This document shows, in pieces, positions 1 through 10,776 of a stretch of DNA of 64,000 bases. How positions within the stretch are numbered: the first letter of the stretch is position 1; every line of letters begins with the position of its first letter. The translations under genes and the position numbers were made by a program. The stretch spans positions 76,026,401 to 76,090,400 of the forward strand of contig CM049315.1 in assembly GCA_026874595.1 (NCBI GenBank), given 5' to 3'. This DNA comes from Sipunculus nudus (taxonomy: Eukaryota > Annelida > Sipuncula > Golfingiida > Sipunculidae). The notes beneath the pieces were generated by a model, which saw only the letters and a list, made by a program, of their open reading frames with translations, was not told where the DNA came from and did no database searches.

Positions 1-670
1 AACACTCATCTGTTGTGAATTTATTACGAATCCCAGGTATTGAATGATTTGAGTAGGCTGTGTGACAGACTTTTGGATATTAACAGTGGACCTACGGACC
101 GAAAAAGAACCAAAGTCATATGCATGTTATGTACACACTGTTGATAGGTCCCGCCCACTAGAAAGATATCATCAAGGTAAGAACTTGACATAAGGCATTT
201 CCCCTTAATGTGGCTAACACAGGTTTTAGCAGCTTTGTGAAATATCTGGGTGCAGGGCTAAGGCCATTTGGCATGCATGTAAATTTGTACAAAGTCCCCT
301 TATGCACAAACTTTAAATATTTATGATAGTCTAAGTGAACAGGAACAGAGTAATAGGCATCTGCTAGATCTATTGGTGCCATGTAACAGTTCTTTGTTAC
401 AAGATTGGTGCAGGACTGAAACGTAACCATCTTATTAAGCTTTTTGAGGTTCAATATCATGCGAAAGGGTCCATTTTTCTTTGGCCTCAAGAAAATGTTA
501 GAGATGAATTGACCTTCTTCGTGTGAGGATTCTACTATTATGCCTTTGTCCAAAATATTTTTAATTTCACTGTCAACTGCTTTTAGTTCTAGTTGTGTGA
601 AATTACAAGGCATGGGAGGCACTTTTTGAATAGGGACCCTATCAAACTCAATCTTGCACCCTTGTATCAA
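1..670 (-). pseudogene. DIRS-like reverse transcriptase, frameshifted
   Basis: The longest open stretch (670-158) holds RT fingers and palm: FRMILNLKKLN, then DLADAYYSVPVHLDYHKYLKF with the first catalytic Asp, then PNGLSPAPRYFTKLLKP. The catalytic YLDD box lies at 168-179 but in a different frame, so about one base has been lost or gained upstream of it. After the FLVGG stretch the frame changes again: an LGFVINS-like motif, typical just after the YxDD box, reads out at about 30-56 in another frame. Family assignment is from motif memory only. The C-terminal RNase H and recombinase parts would lie left of the window. It is not expressible as one protein. Confidence 0.75.
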
Positions 671-786
671 AGATAAGATTTCCTAATCCATTGTCAAGTT
701 TTGCCACTTTGGCAAGTGATTTTTAATGTTTCCTGCCACAAAAGCAGCTTCACTGATGTGGTGCTGTCTACTGACTTGTACAAGGT

Positions 787-2137
787 TTATTTCTTTGGGT
801 TGCTGGTCTTTGACAGACAGGGGCGTCCCCTGGGTGGCTGTTGTTGTTGCCTCTGTTGTTGTTGTTTTGGTGGTAGTGCTTTGGTTTGTTGATTTTTTCC
901 CCTGTAGCTTGTGTATAAAAAAAGGTAGCTTGTCTTGTTCCTTGAGCTCTGTGGTCTGCTGTGCTTTTTCCTGGTGAGCTGTGAGGTTACTTTGTTGGTT
1001 TCATTGAGCTCTTTAACTGTTTGGCCGAGTTGGTCACCAAATAACTCTCCTCTTACAGGATTAGTTTCTGAGCAATGGATTTTATATTCTTCTTTCATCT
1101 CGCCCTTAAACAGCCACCGTCTACGAAGGTCGACTTCATGCGAAGTGTTTCTAAGTATTGCGATGGTCTGTGACAGCTCTGTCATGACCTCTCTGTTAGA
1201 GGGTTGGTTCCCTTGTTTTTTCTCACCTTTGATCAGTCTGTCAAGCAGCATCACTAACTTTGTAATTCCTACAATAAGGGGTTCCTGTACCTTTTGTAGG
1301 GCGATGTCAACCTGTTTTGTTTCTTTTGACACATTGTTGAAGATGCCGGAGTTCACGCGCATCACCTTTAACCTGTCACAGTTCTTGGGGGTTAATACCT
1401 CTTCCATGAGCTTTCCCAAGTAATCAGCTTCCATACCTTTTTCTAGGAATTGTGTCACAACATCTGACAGTTCTTGGTCTATTTCTGGCCCTGTTTTCTC
1501 TGTCTGTTTTACTGTCTTTGAGATTGCTGACAGGAAGCTGGTTTCAGCTGACGCCTCCGCCATATTGCTCGTTGTGGCAGCCATGTTGCTTGTTGTGGCC
1601 GCCATGATGTTTGTTTTGGTTATTCTTGACGGCGGTTCTGGTATGCTATCTTCATCAGTCGCAGCCTCAGATAATAGATATACATCTGAATCATCATTAT
1701 CTTCATCCTCTGAGATCTGAGAGGATCGGGGCGAATGACTGCATGGTCTCCTTCAGGGTTTTCAGCTGCTGCTGCATTGCCGTCAATTGTGCATCTCGAT
1801 CTCTGCCGTTACTGTCCGGCCGAGTGGTGCGTTTTCTATCGTGATTACGGGGGCTTTTTTGTTTCTCTTTATCGGAGGTGTCTTTTTTCGAGGAACTACT
1901 GCATTTCCTCTTACCGTTTTTGTCTTTTGGTTCCCTGGTGTTCCTGTCTGAGCCTGGGTTACAGTCCGAATTTCCGCTAATCGGCCTTTCATCGCCATTT
2001 TGTTTGGTGTAACGGCTTTCTTGAACCTGCTCGGCGGGCGAGTTTGTGGACTGATCGGCTTCCGATCTTTCCTCATTTCTTTGTCCTTCAACGTTTTCAT
2101 TGACAGTTCCTGTGCTGCCCTTGGCAGATTTGCTCAT
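787..2137 (-). pseudogene. DIRS-like Gag, broken by a frameshift
   Basis: The N-terminal half (2137-1703, 144 aa) starts MSKSAKGSTGTV. It is very rich in Lys, Arg, Ser and Asp, and ends in a heptad-like segment AQLTAMQQQLKTLKETMQSF that could form a coiled coil. A one-base frame change near 1719 separates it from an acidic linker and the second half (1605-787, 272 aa). The second half carries the conserved-looking core NCDRLKVMRVNSGIFNNV and VDIALQKVQEPLIVGITKLV, similar to the Gag core of DIRS-type elements. It ends in a Gln-rich tail (KQQQQRQQQQ) encoded by a short CTGTTG-type repeat. Gag would form the RNA-packaging particle. This copy cannot make the full protein without a frameshift. Confidence 0.65.
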
Positions 2138-2140
2138 GCC

Positions 2141-2852
2141 TTACATGATTTCTCCAACTACGTCCATTGCCATTGGGCACATGGCCGCCATCGCTTAGCT
2201 CGGGCTTCCCGAGAGCGATATAAGATCGTCTCTGACACTCAGCAAACTTGCCGGTCAAAGGTCAACTCCGTTCAAATATCGTCTTGGTGATGTTAGAGAA
2301 GTAATCGATTAAAAATTTAGGATATACTTGTCGAAATTAACCCTTAAAGTAATGATTTATAACGCCGATATAAAGCCTTGTCTTTCTCCTCCAAAGTAAA
2401 CAAGTCACATGACCTCCAAGTACGCATGCGCACTTCTCGGTTGATCTCCACTGCTTGAGGAATGAAAGAATTTACGGCAATCAGCATTATTATGTCGGTC
2501 GAACTGGGAGCCGTGAATATCGGTGATCATGTCTGTATGGTGGTAACAGACACTCTATAAATAACATTACAATGCTTTGTTTTTTTTTTTATTTTATCGT
2601 TTATACATCAGTTTAACATGTGCACATAGTTATATAATTGATAAAAAGGTTTACCCTTGCCGCATTGACACAGGGATTTTACCTGAATCAATATATGAAA
2701 GCCCTTCTGACAGTAGAGCCGGGGATTTTCCGAGATCGCGGACGGAATCTCGGAACAGATAGACCGAAACGGAATTCCAGTTCTGAAAATATATGTTTAA
2801 ATGTATTTTTTGCCAAAAATATCTGGGTAATTCACTTGAAACATGTATGCAG
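2141..2852. other. No recognised gene (2141-2852)
   Basis: AT-rich sequence between the Gag start of the DIRS-like element and a candidate exon. The poly-T run at 2579-2590 and short open frames are not convincing as genes. Confidence 0.5.
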
Positions 2853-2991
2853 TGATTTAATTGTGGATGCCGCCGACAGCGTGCTGGGCTTACTCATGTA
2901 TTCAAGATTCCAGAGCCCTTGGTTTATTTGTGTGATTACAGCGCTTGGTATGCTTGGAACTTGCCTACTTTGGTTGAAAGCAACCCAGTAG
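2853..2991 (+). CDS. Candidate 3'-terminal exon of an unidentified membrane protein gene
   Basis: After a plausible acceptor (ATGCAG at 2847-2852) an open frame of 45 codons runs to TAG at 2989-2991. It reads DLIVDAADSVLGLLMYSRF, then a hydrophobic stretch WFICVITALGMLGTCLLWL that looks like a C-terminal membrane segment, and ends KATQ. The exon is clearly richer in G+C than its surroundings and the amino-acid make-up is protein-like, which is why I list it. The layout (amphipathic helix, then a short Gly-containing membrane segment at the extreme C terminus) vaguely recalls PEX11-type peroxisomal membrane proteins, but I cannot claim homology. No upstream exon was recognised in the window. 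It could be chance. Confidence 0.35.
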
Positions 2992-4948
2992 CACGTAATA
3001 TGCATATTAAAACAAGGATGATTTTTTTTATTTGGTGCCGTATTTACCGCGTAAAATGTTCACGAGTCAAGTGAATGCGGACGCTGTCAGCTGGCTTGCA
3101 CACTGACATAAACGGAGACTCGCACATGGCACTTCGATTACAAGACAACCAGTAGCGCGTTATAATTAAAAATATGAAACGGCCTCTCCTCAGGTGACGC
3201 GAAATTCAATGTTTGTCAAGCTTGTATTATTGGACTACATCAAGAAATGAATGTATTTTAACGGATAAACAAAGTTCAAGAAAGGGACCGTGTTTCCGCG
3301 GGATATGAATATGACGAATTTCCTCACAATTTCAAAACAAATCCCTGGATTTAGTGCGCATACGCACTGAAGTTAATAAAATACGCTGGAGTCTGAGGGC
3401 CTGTATTTCAGCTTTTTTAAAACTTTTGCATGTTATATCATGTACAATGAAGGACAAAAAGGACAATTATTGGCGTTACCACTCCATGTCATATATCGAC
3501 TCAATTGTCAAAGGTATTTGCGCAAGGTGACTGACTTGATCAGGGTACCGACGTCCTGAATTATAAATTTTTTTCAAATAAATACTGTTTTAAATACCTT
3601 TATATGAACATTTTATATATACTACTACCTCATTAGGCCTTGACTTTTATTGAAGAGTTCATTGATTACTTGGTAATTTTTCCTCATCACCTGCAAAGGA
3701 AATCTCAAACTGCAGTCATTCATACAATTCTCTAACACATCACAAAATGAAATCGTCTTGGTCCAGACCAAGTCCCGCGATCGGGATTCAGTCGGGCCTA
3801 AATCCAGATTTTCAGTTAATAACAAAAATAATGGTTATTGCCACCCGTATACCGTATCCAGTTCATAACTGTATCTGCTTGCTAACTGTCCTAAAGGCTC
3901 TTTTTAATTAACAAATCAAAACAAAATTGTTTATATTCACATTTCTTTAATTCTCAGCCAATAATTAACATAAAAGATATCAGAATAACAATGAACATAG
4001 TAACAGTTACGTTACATCTAATTAAACAATAACACAGCCATGTTACATGAACACCAGGTTACATAATAGTAGATATATATGTGTTTGTGTGTCACGGGGT
4101 GTGCACGATCGCCAAAACCATGGTGGCACCAGCTCGGCTGTAGGGCCTGGGCGGCAGAAAACGGAACATTTATTCTGTAACGTATAAAGATGTGCTTAGG
4201 CCTATATAAATATCACATCAACGTGCGTGACGACAGGAAAACGCCTAAATGCGCAAACATTAAAATAACAATAAATGGTACATATAACTTTTAGGTTTAT
4301 AATACAGACGTTTATGTATTATAATATCATTTATAAATCATAATCATAGCATGCTGACTGGATATACTCTTGACTAAGATACTTTCAATATATGAAGCAA
4401 TATTAAGCACTAATTTCCATGGTTCTGAATAAGATGTGTTCTCGAAACAAAACAACATCAAGTGACCGCATTGTCTGAACTGTATGCATACTGTATTGGG
4501 TTACCATAACGTCAAACAAAGACATTAAATGAATGATGGTTGTTACACAATGTACAGACAGAGCGTAGCCTACCTTCACCAATAACATGTACCACAGATA
4601 TATGATATTTAACACAAGCATATGCAGATATAAGTAATAAATAACATAAACCTGTAACGTATAAAGATGTGCTTATATGAGTATCACATCAACGTGCGTG
4701 ACGAGACGAAAACGGCCAAATGCACAGTTTCCCTCGTCCGCTCTGGTTTATATTTCGTGAACATTTACCAAATGTCCATAGATTACTATCTCTCAGGCCA
4801 CATATATTTAAAAATTCATTAACTGTTAAGAGTCCCTTTTTAAGACTTTATACTGTAATTATAGTAACTGTTTTTCTCTTGTTCACTTCCTGGTCATAAT
4901 TAGAATATTCCTCCAATCTTCTTCAGGTATATCATAGGCCATTAAATA
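2992..4948. other. AT-rich intergenic DNA, no gene seen
   Basis: No convincing exon. Two features stand out: a hairpin CTTGGTC-CA-GACCAAG around 3757-3772, followed directly by the palindrome-like TCCCGCGATCGGGA, and a direct repeat of about 80 bp (see separate entry). Confidence 0.5.
4175..4730 (+). repeat. Direct repeat, two ~80-bp copies 477 bp apart
   Basis: The segment beginning CTGTAACGTATAAAGATG occurs at 4175 and again at 4652, each followed by a block containing ATCACATCAACGTGCGTGACGA and an AAAACG-type tail. The copies differ by a few substitutions and a small indel (GGCCTATATAA only in the first). The origin is unknown: they could be internal repeats of a mobile element or remnants of a local duplication. 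Confidence 0.75.
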
Positions 4949-7239
4949 ACAAGTGACCCATGGGTCATGACGCTCAGCCGACTGACATGTTGATGAAAAT
5001 ACGTCCTTGCACAGACAACTAATTAAGAAAGGTGGCATCATTGTTCATGCATATTAGCTTAAGTTCATCAAGACCCAACCCATAAAAACAAATTTGATGA
5101 CAATCCAACTAGCCTTTCATGAGGAATCTGGCAATTTGTGTGTATTTTGCATTATTTCTGGGATGCTCAAACATACCCAAATACTCTGAGAATATAGGTC
5201 ACTTTGACCTAATTACAGGTTTCTGGGAAGAACTTTTGAGGAACTCTCAGGATGTCAAGTAAGAAGATTCTGGGCCCCATGGTTATGATTTGTGCCCTAC
5301 TTTGGTATCAAATTTTCAATTATTCTGAGGGGTGCTTATAAGCCCCATAGCTCAGAAAATATGGGTAACAGAGACCTTAATTCACGTTTCCAAGGAGACT
5401 TTCACATATCTCCCTGGATGCCAAGTTTGAAGATTCTAGGACCAATGGTTACAATTTGAGCCCTGTTTTGAGCCCTGTTGAAGGTCTCATAAATAGGCCT
5501 AGAGAAAAAAAATTGTTAAATTTAAAAAAAAAAATTAGGTGGTGCCACAAGTCCACAAGAACTGATGAAACACTCCATGATGAATATGCATGCAAAGAAT
5601 CAGGGTGATTAATGCAATAGTTGTTCAGATACTGGAGCTTTTGTATCAAATTTTTAGTTATTCTGGGATGTACTTCTAAGACCTATAGCTCACAGAATAT
5701 GGGTAACAGAGACCTAATTTCAGGTTTCCATGGAGTTTTTAATGGACCTCCCAGGATGTCAAGAAAGAAGATTCAAGCTCAAATAGTTATGATTTGTGAC
5801 CTGTTAACAGACGACCACATCTTTGAAGGTCTCAAAAATAAAGATAAAATGCGTAAAAATTCAAAGAAGTCCTGGTGGCACCACCAGTTTGCAGGAACTG
5901 ATGAAACACTCCATGATGCATATGCATGCAAAGAATAATGCCAATCTATGCACTAGTTGTTCAGATACCAGAGCTTTTGTATCAAATTTTTAGTTATTCT
6001 GGGGGTATTTCTGAACCCCATAGCTCAGACAATATGGGTGACAGAGACCTAATTTGAGGTTTCCAAGGAGACTTTTCATTGGCCTCCCAACATGTCAAGA
6101 AAGAAGATTCTAGGTCTAGATGTTTCAATTTGTGCCCTGTTAACAGATGACTGCATCTTTTGAGGTCTCAAAAATAGAGAAAAAAATCGTTAAAAAAATT
6201 CGAAAAAATACAGGTTGCGCCACTAGTCTGCAGAAACTGATGAAACACTCCATGATCAATATCCATGCAAAGAATCATGGTGATCAATGCATTAGTTGTT
6301 CAGATATTTGAGCTTTTGTATCAAATGTTTCATTATTCTGGGGGGTACTTCGGAGCCCCATAGCTTGAAGAATATGGATAACCGAGACCTAATTCAAGGT
6401 TTTCAAAAAGACTTTTCATGGACCTCTCTGAGTGTAAAGTGAGAAGATTCCATGACCAGCGGTTACGATTTGTACCCTTTTAACAGATGACGGCATCTTT
6501 TAGGTCTCAAAAATAGACAAAAAAATCGTTAAAAAATCGAAAAAATACAGGTGGCGCCACCAGTCTGCATAAAACTGATGAAACACTCCATGATCAATAT
6601 CCATGCAAAGAATCATGGTGATCAATGCATTAATTGTTCAGATATTTGAACTTTTGTATCAAATTTTTCATTATTCTTGGGGACACTTCGGGGCCCCATA
6701 GCTTATAAAATATGGGTAACAGAGACCTAATTCCAGGTTTCCAAGAAGACTTTTCATGGACCTCCCTGCATGGCAAGACAAAAGATTCTAAGTCAAGTCA
6801 TTAAGATTTGTGCCCTGTTAACAGATGACGGCATCTTTTGAGGTCTCAAAAATAGAGAGAAAAAAATCTTAAAAAATCGAAAAAATACAGGTTGCCCCAC
6901 CAGTCTGCAGAAACTGATGAAACCTCCATGATCAATATCCATGCAAAAAATCATGGTAATCAATGCATTAGTTGTTCAGATATTTGAGCTTTTTTATCAA
7001 ATTTTTCATTATTCTGGGGGGTACTTCGGAGCCCCATAGCTTGAAGAATATAGGTAACAGAGACCTAATTCCAGGTTTCCAAGGAGATTTTTAATGGAAC
7101 TCTCTGGATGTAAAGTTAGAAGATTCCAGGTCCAGTGCTTACGATTTGTGCCTTGGCCGGATGGCTGGATAGCCGGAAGGACGACGGACAAAGAGTGATC
7201 TCTATAGCTCAGATGACTTACAGTCAGCTGAGCTAAAAA
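4949..7239 (-). mobile_element. Non-autonomous element with GCTCAGC(T/C)GACTG ends and ~338-bp internal repeats (copy A)
   Basis: Read on the minus strand it starts at 7239 with TTTTTAGCTCAGCTGACTG and a C/G-rich block with the motifs TTTGTCCGTCG and TCCGGC, and ends at 4949 with the palindromic motif CATGACCCATGGGTCA then CTTGT. The same two ends bound other copies in this window (40002-44033 and 50723-51670), which defines the element. The start carries GCTCAGCTGACTG, and the reverse complement of the end carries GCTCAGCCGACTG, so the ends are imperfect subterminal inverted repeats. No protein is encoded. Copies vary in length because the internal repeat number varies. The superfamily is unknown and no clean target duplication was found. 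Confidence 0.7.
5270..7130 (-). repeat. ~338-bp tandem repeat inside copy A
   Basis: The marker GATGAAACACTCCATGAT recurs at about 5563, 5897, 6239 and 6577 (a shortened form near 6914), spacing 336-342 bp. Each unit also holds TGTTCAGATA, a CCCATAGCTC block, ATGGGTAACAGAGACCTAAT and TTTCCAAGGAGACTTTTCAT. Units are diverged by roughly 10-20 percent by eye. The same unit is seen at 46.5-47.0, 50.8-51.6 and 57.9-59.5 kb. Confidence 0.85.
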
Positions 7240-7599
7240 CTCTTCCCAGGGATTTCTTTAATCTTGATTATGCCTAGAAGATATTCATATATGTACCTGA
7301 TTTTATAGAACTCAGTTGTACCCCAAGTTCTTCTGGAGTGGAAGAACTTTTGTAAATATCAGTATCATTTGAATCTCCACTCTTAGATTTACTTCTATAA
7401 TTCTTCATCTCAGACAGTAATGCTCTCTATACAGTATATAGATATAACGGTGTCCATCTGGCCATCAAGCTGATAAATGGAATATGGAATACTATCACCT
7501 GAAGCATCACATAAACCAGTTACATAAACCATACCTACCAGTGGAACACGACAGAATTGTATATAGTTTTCCTCTCCACAGTTATACTCTCATTGTTCC
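7240..7599. other. No feature recognised
   Basis: AT-rich spacer between element copy A and the LINE remnant. Nothing supportable on either strand. Confidence 0.5.
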
Positions 7600-9232
7600 A
7601 TATGCACGCTGGGCCTTCGCAGTTGTATGCACTTTTCCGTGATAACGGATTGCTTTTGCGAAGGAGACATTTCCTGGTATTTAAAAGCCTCATTTAAAGA
7701 ATCGAGTAATCAATCGCCAAAACGTATGTAAAATTCTGAAGTAAATCCAACGTTTCCTGGCGATTTATTATTGTTTATGCTCTTAAGGACATCTTCACAT
7801 TCCGTAAGTGTAAGAGGGCCTTCACAAAGATTCATTTGTTCATCGGTCAATTTTGAAATACTATCATCAGGGATTATGTCACGTGAATGTAAATCTCTTG
7901 TAAGATCGCTTTTATAGCTATACATGTTTTTATAAAAATATCTGTTTTCTTCCATTATATCCGTACGTTTGTTAAGTATATTCCCATTTTCTGCTTTCAA
8001 TGATCTCATACATTTTCTTAGAGCATTCCACTTCTCCAAGTCAAACAAATATTTAGTACTTTCTTATACTTCATGTATCCAACGCACCGTTAGTCTAATT
8101 CTCGTTCCTTCTGCTTCCTCCTTATCCACTTCTTTAATGGTTTCTTTAATTTCAAAATATCCATCTGAAATCTGATTTTTATTTTCAAGTAAAGACAGTT
8201 TTTACATAATTCATTATGGTTTTTTTCTCGTTCAGAGCATTTTGATTTACTATAGTCTAATTTGCATTTTCGAAGTTCCCATTTTATTCGAGCATTTTCT
8301 GAATTTGAAAACTCTTCTTTCCATGAAATAATATTTTGACAAATACTCTTTGTATACTTTTCATCTTCCAGTAAGGATCTATTGAACGTTCATTACCCTT
8401 TTCGCCGAAAATCATTTAACCCTTTACATCTTAATAAAACTCCTTAATGGTCTGTGCATGTTGAAGGTTTTAAATCACATTGTAAAACAAAATCTTGTAT
8501 AGAACTAGATATAAGAAAATATCTAGCCTACACTGTATTAAAGGTTGCTTTAATCTCCATGAAACCTTTGATTCTGCTCATGCTTTAGCCGCCAGATATC
8601 GATCATATCAACATTAGATATCAAGCCAATTAACGTTTTTTTCACTCTTTCAACATATCTCCTTATATATATACATAACATATCACAAGTCGACCTCCTT
8701 TTTTGTCTATATCTTGTAGTATATTATTGAAATCACCTCTCATTACACAAGGTATATTTTCTCCGATATGTTTTTCTTCAAAGCATTTACTAACAGATTT
8801 ATAAAATGAATTTTTTGTTCATCTGCATTAGGCGAGGAGACGTTGCATATATGTGCATTTTTATCTTTTTTTTTATTTTTAATTTTGAATACTGAGAAAC
8901 ACACAAGTAAATCTCCCTAACTCATCCCTTTAAATATCATCAACAACGTAATCTAGTCCCGGTCTATATAATAGGTCTATATAATATTGCAATCCCTCTG
9001 ATGTGCTTCAACCCGTGATTATAATTATGTTTCCACCCCATTCATTCCTCCAAAAACCTTCATATTGTTTTGCACTACACGTCTCTTGTAAGCGTGAGAT
9101 ATCAGAACCATGTTTTGTCAACCATGTGGACACCGTTCTTCTGTTCAAAGGATCATTTAAACCCCGCACATTTAACGTAACCTTATTTAACTTTGGAAAT
9201 AAACTGCTAGATAATGAATTGCAAGCCATTTT
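7600..9232 (-). pseudogene. LINE ORF2 pseudogene (endonuclease + partial RT)
   Basis: From 9229: LNVRGLNDPLNRRTVSTWL and LQETCS, the substrate-binding start of an EEP-type endonuclease, then NEWGGNIII. Later frames give ICNVSSPNADEQ, GDFNNILQDIDKKGGRL (8726-8737 encodes GDFN) and IDIWRLKHEQN, all typical endonuclease C-terminal motifs of L1/Tx1 LINEs. The linker reads SLLEDEKY, then WKEEFSNSENARIKWEL. The RT start at 8048-7710 reads LCEGPLTLTECEDVLKS and NNNKSPGN, then SLNEAFKYQEMSPSQKQSV around 7650. The expected FYKRFW-type end of this block is altered (IRFGD then stop). The remaining RT, including the YxDD box, is absent. It would have nicked target DNA and reverse-transcribed the LINE RNA. 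Confidence 0.75.
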
Positions 9233-10605
9233 GGATTAAACTGAATACAGTATCTTTCCTTTAATAACGTTGACTTTGACATTAATAAAAGTGATTTGAT
9301 AAATATTGCTTTCTATATTTAAGGTATGACATAAATAACAATCACTTTGTCTTCCTGTGACAGCCAAAATTAATAGAACTGAAGGAAGAGTTCAATACTA
9401 TACGATCCTATAATAAATTTAACCTGCCAGAACGAGGTTCAGTCGCTTTCCACAAATACCAGTGACGTATTGAGCAACGTACAAAGTTGTTTGTTTCTCA
9501 TGATTCTGATGAATGGTTAAGGAATCTTTGTAAAGTTCCATTACGTACTCATGATATTCATTAACCCCCAGATCATTTAACATAACGATAACACCAGGTG
9601 AATATAGACATAATACAGACCATAAAATGAACAGATAAAGCTCAGTATCGGACTACGTATATTGCAAAACATCAATAACATGACATGGATAAGGGACTTT
9701 GGCGAGACATCGACGCAATCCTGCAAATAAGCTGATGAATTAGTTTCCATTTTCATATTTATGCACGTTTAAGTACTTACAAAAGATTAATCCATTTAAC
9801 AGTTTGACAAATATAGGACCATCGCTAATAATATTCTCAAAGAAAAAAGTTCAATGCGTAATTAAGTTTTAATTTTAGAAGTAATTGTACTTATTTTATT
9901 GTTTAAAAGTAATGCCTGTAAATAATACAATATCTATTTGCGTTTAATATACAAATATTTTCATAGTCATATAGTAATATATTCCGATAATGAAAAAGTG
10001 TCAGATAAGTCTGTTGTAACAATTGTGGACATGCGTGTATTCTGTTAAATGGGGTTTGCAGTTGTACCTGTGATTATACAAATTCTATTTATGTTAATGC
10101 AATTATTATGATTTTTTCTCGATTATTCTGTGATAAAGACCATATTCTAATCCTATTTATGTAATGTTTTTATATTAACGTTATCAGTTGATGACAATAT
10201 ACATCACCTTTGACGTCGGCTTGGTACATGAAATATATTCGTATTCCACAGTGCTTAATTCATGTGTTGGTGAAACAATAAATTATATCAAACATATATA
10301 AACCATAAAGAAAAGTAAGTCCCGGAGGTCGTCTGCCTTCCATTTAACTTGTTCTAAACTGAACGAAAACAGTGTGAGCGAAAATGGATCATTACACTGC
10401 TGAATATTGTATTCGATATCAGGCGTCCCAAAACAAATTCATTATGCCACATACAGGTCAATGTATACCTGACCATTCAGCGATTGTTTACTTTGAATTA
10501 ACATATGTCGCCCGTCTGTATTCAGCAGCCTTCGCCAAAACCTGATCTTCAGATTTTGTCAGGAGGCTTCCTTCATTTGTCCTATGGCTTTTTTCTTCTT
10601 TTTTT

Positions 10606-10776
10606 CTAATCCTTCTTTGTTAAGTCGTCCAGTATGAAAGGGGACCCCGTTCTGCTTGATTTGTTGAAAGAAAGTGTTGCGTCCCTGATGATCTTATTCC
10701 TAACTGGCCTGGAGTGATACCTGAATATTAAATGTCTAGGTTTTCGGTCTGAACCTTTACCAATCCTGTGAGCCAT
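10606..10776 (-). pseudogene. LINE ORF1-like fragment
   Basis: A 56-codon minus-strand frame begins MAHRIGKGSDRKPRHLIFRY and continues RNKIIRDA, FILDDLTKK, then stop, with a basic KKRRKKP stretch after the stop. The AHRIG-PRHLIFRY-(R)NKIIRDA pattern resembles the RNA-binding region of L1/Tx1 ORF1 proteins, and the position upstream of the ORF2 remnant on the same strand fits. The fragment is short, so the call rests on motif pattern and synteny. Confidence 0.5.

Larger units (their letters stand above)
1..2140 (-). mobile_element. Decayed DIRS-like retrotransposon (gag then RT), cut by the window edge
   Basis: Read on the minus strand, a Gag-like region (2137 to 787) is followed by a reverse transcriptase region (670 to below 1). 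The order Gag-RT and the style of the RT (an aspartate-led DLADAYYSVPV motif, then YLDD) fit tyrosine-recombinase retrotransposons of the DIRS/Ngaro group rather than LTR gypsy elements. No recombinase or terminal repeats are visible because the element continues past the left edge. At least one frameshift in Gag and two in RT show that this copy is dead. A short palindrome CTCGGG-CTT-CCCGAG lies at 2199-2213, just upstream of the Gag start; whether it belongs to the element is unknown. Confidence 0.75.
7600..10776 (-). mobile_element. Decayed L1/Tx1-like LINE, minus strand (ORF1 piece, ORF2 endonuclease to start of RT)
   Basis: Minus-strand protein remnants appear in the order expected of an L1-type element: an ORF1-like piece at 10776-10606, an apurinic endonuclease N-terminus at 9229-9008, a GDFN motif at 8726-8737, a DIWRL motif near 8600, a WELRK linker near 8280, and the start of the RT domain at 8048-7710 running on to about 7600. 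Everything C-terminal to this is missing, so the element is truncated on its 3' side (left), and many frameshifts and stops separate the pieces. About 1.3 kb without coding similarity lies between the ORF1 piece and ORF2. It may contain UTR or an insertion. Confidence 0.7.

Noticed and set aside
701-1423. + strand frames at 701-892, 726-977 and 935-1423
   Set aside because: Shadows of the minus-strand DIRS-like Gag.
5560-6600. CTGATGAAAC in the 338-bp repeat as a hammerhead core
   Set aside because: The CUGAUGA and GAAA boxes would overlap with no stem II, and no cleavage triplet or stem I pairing follows.
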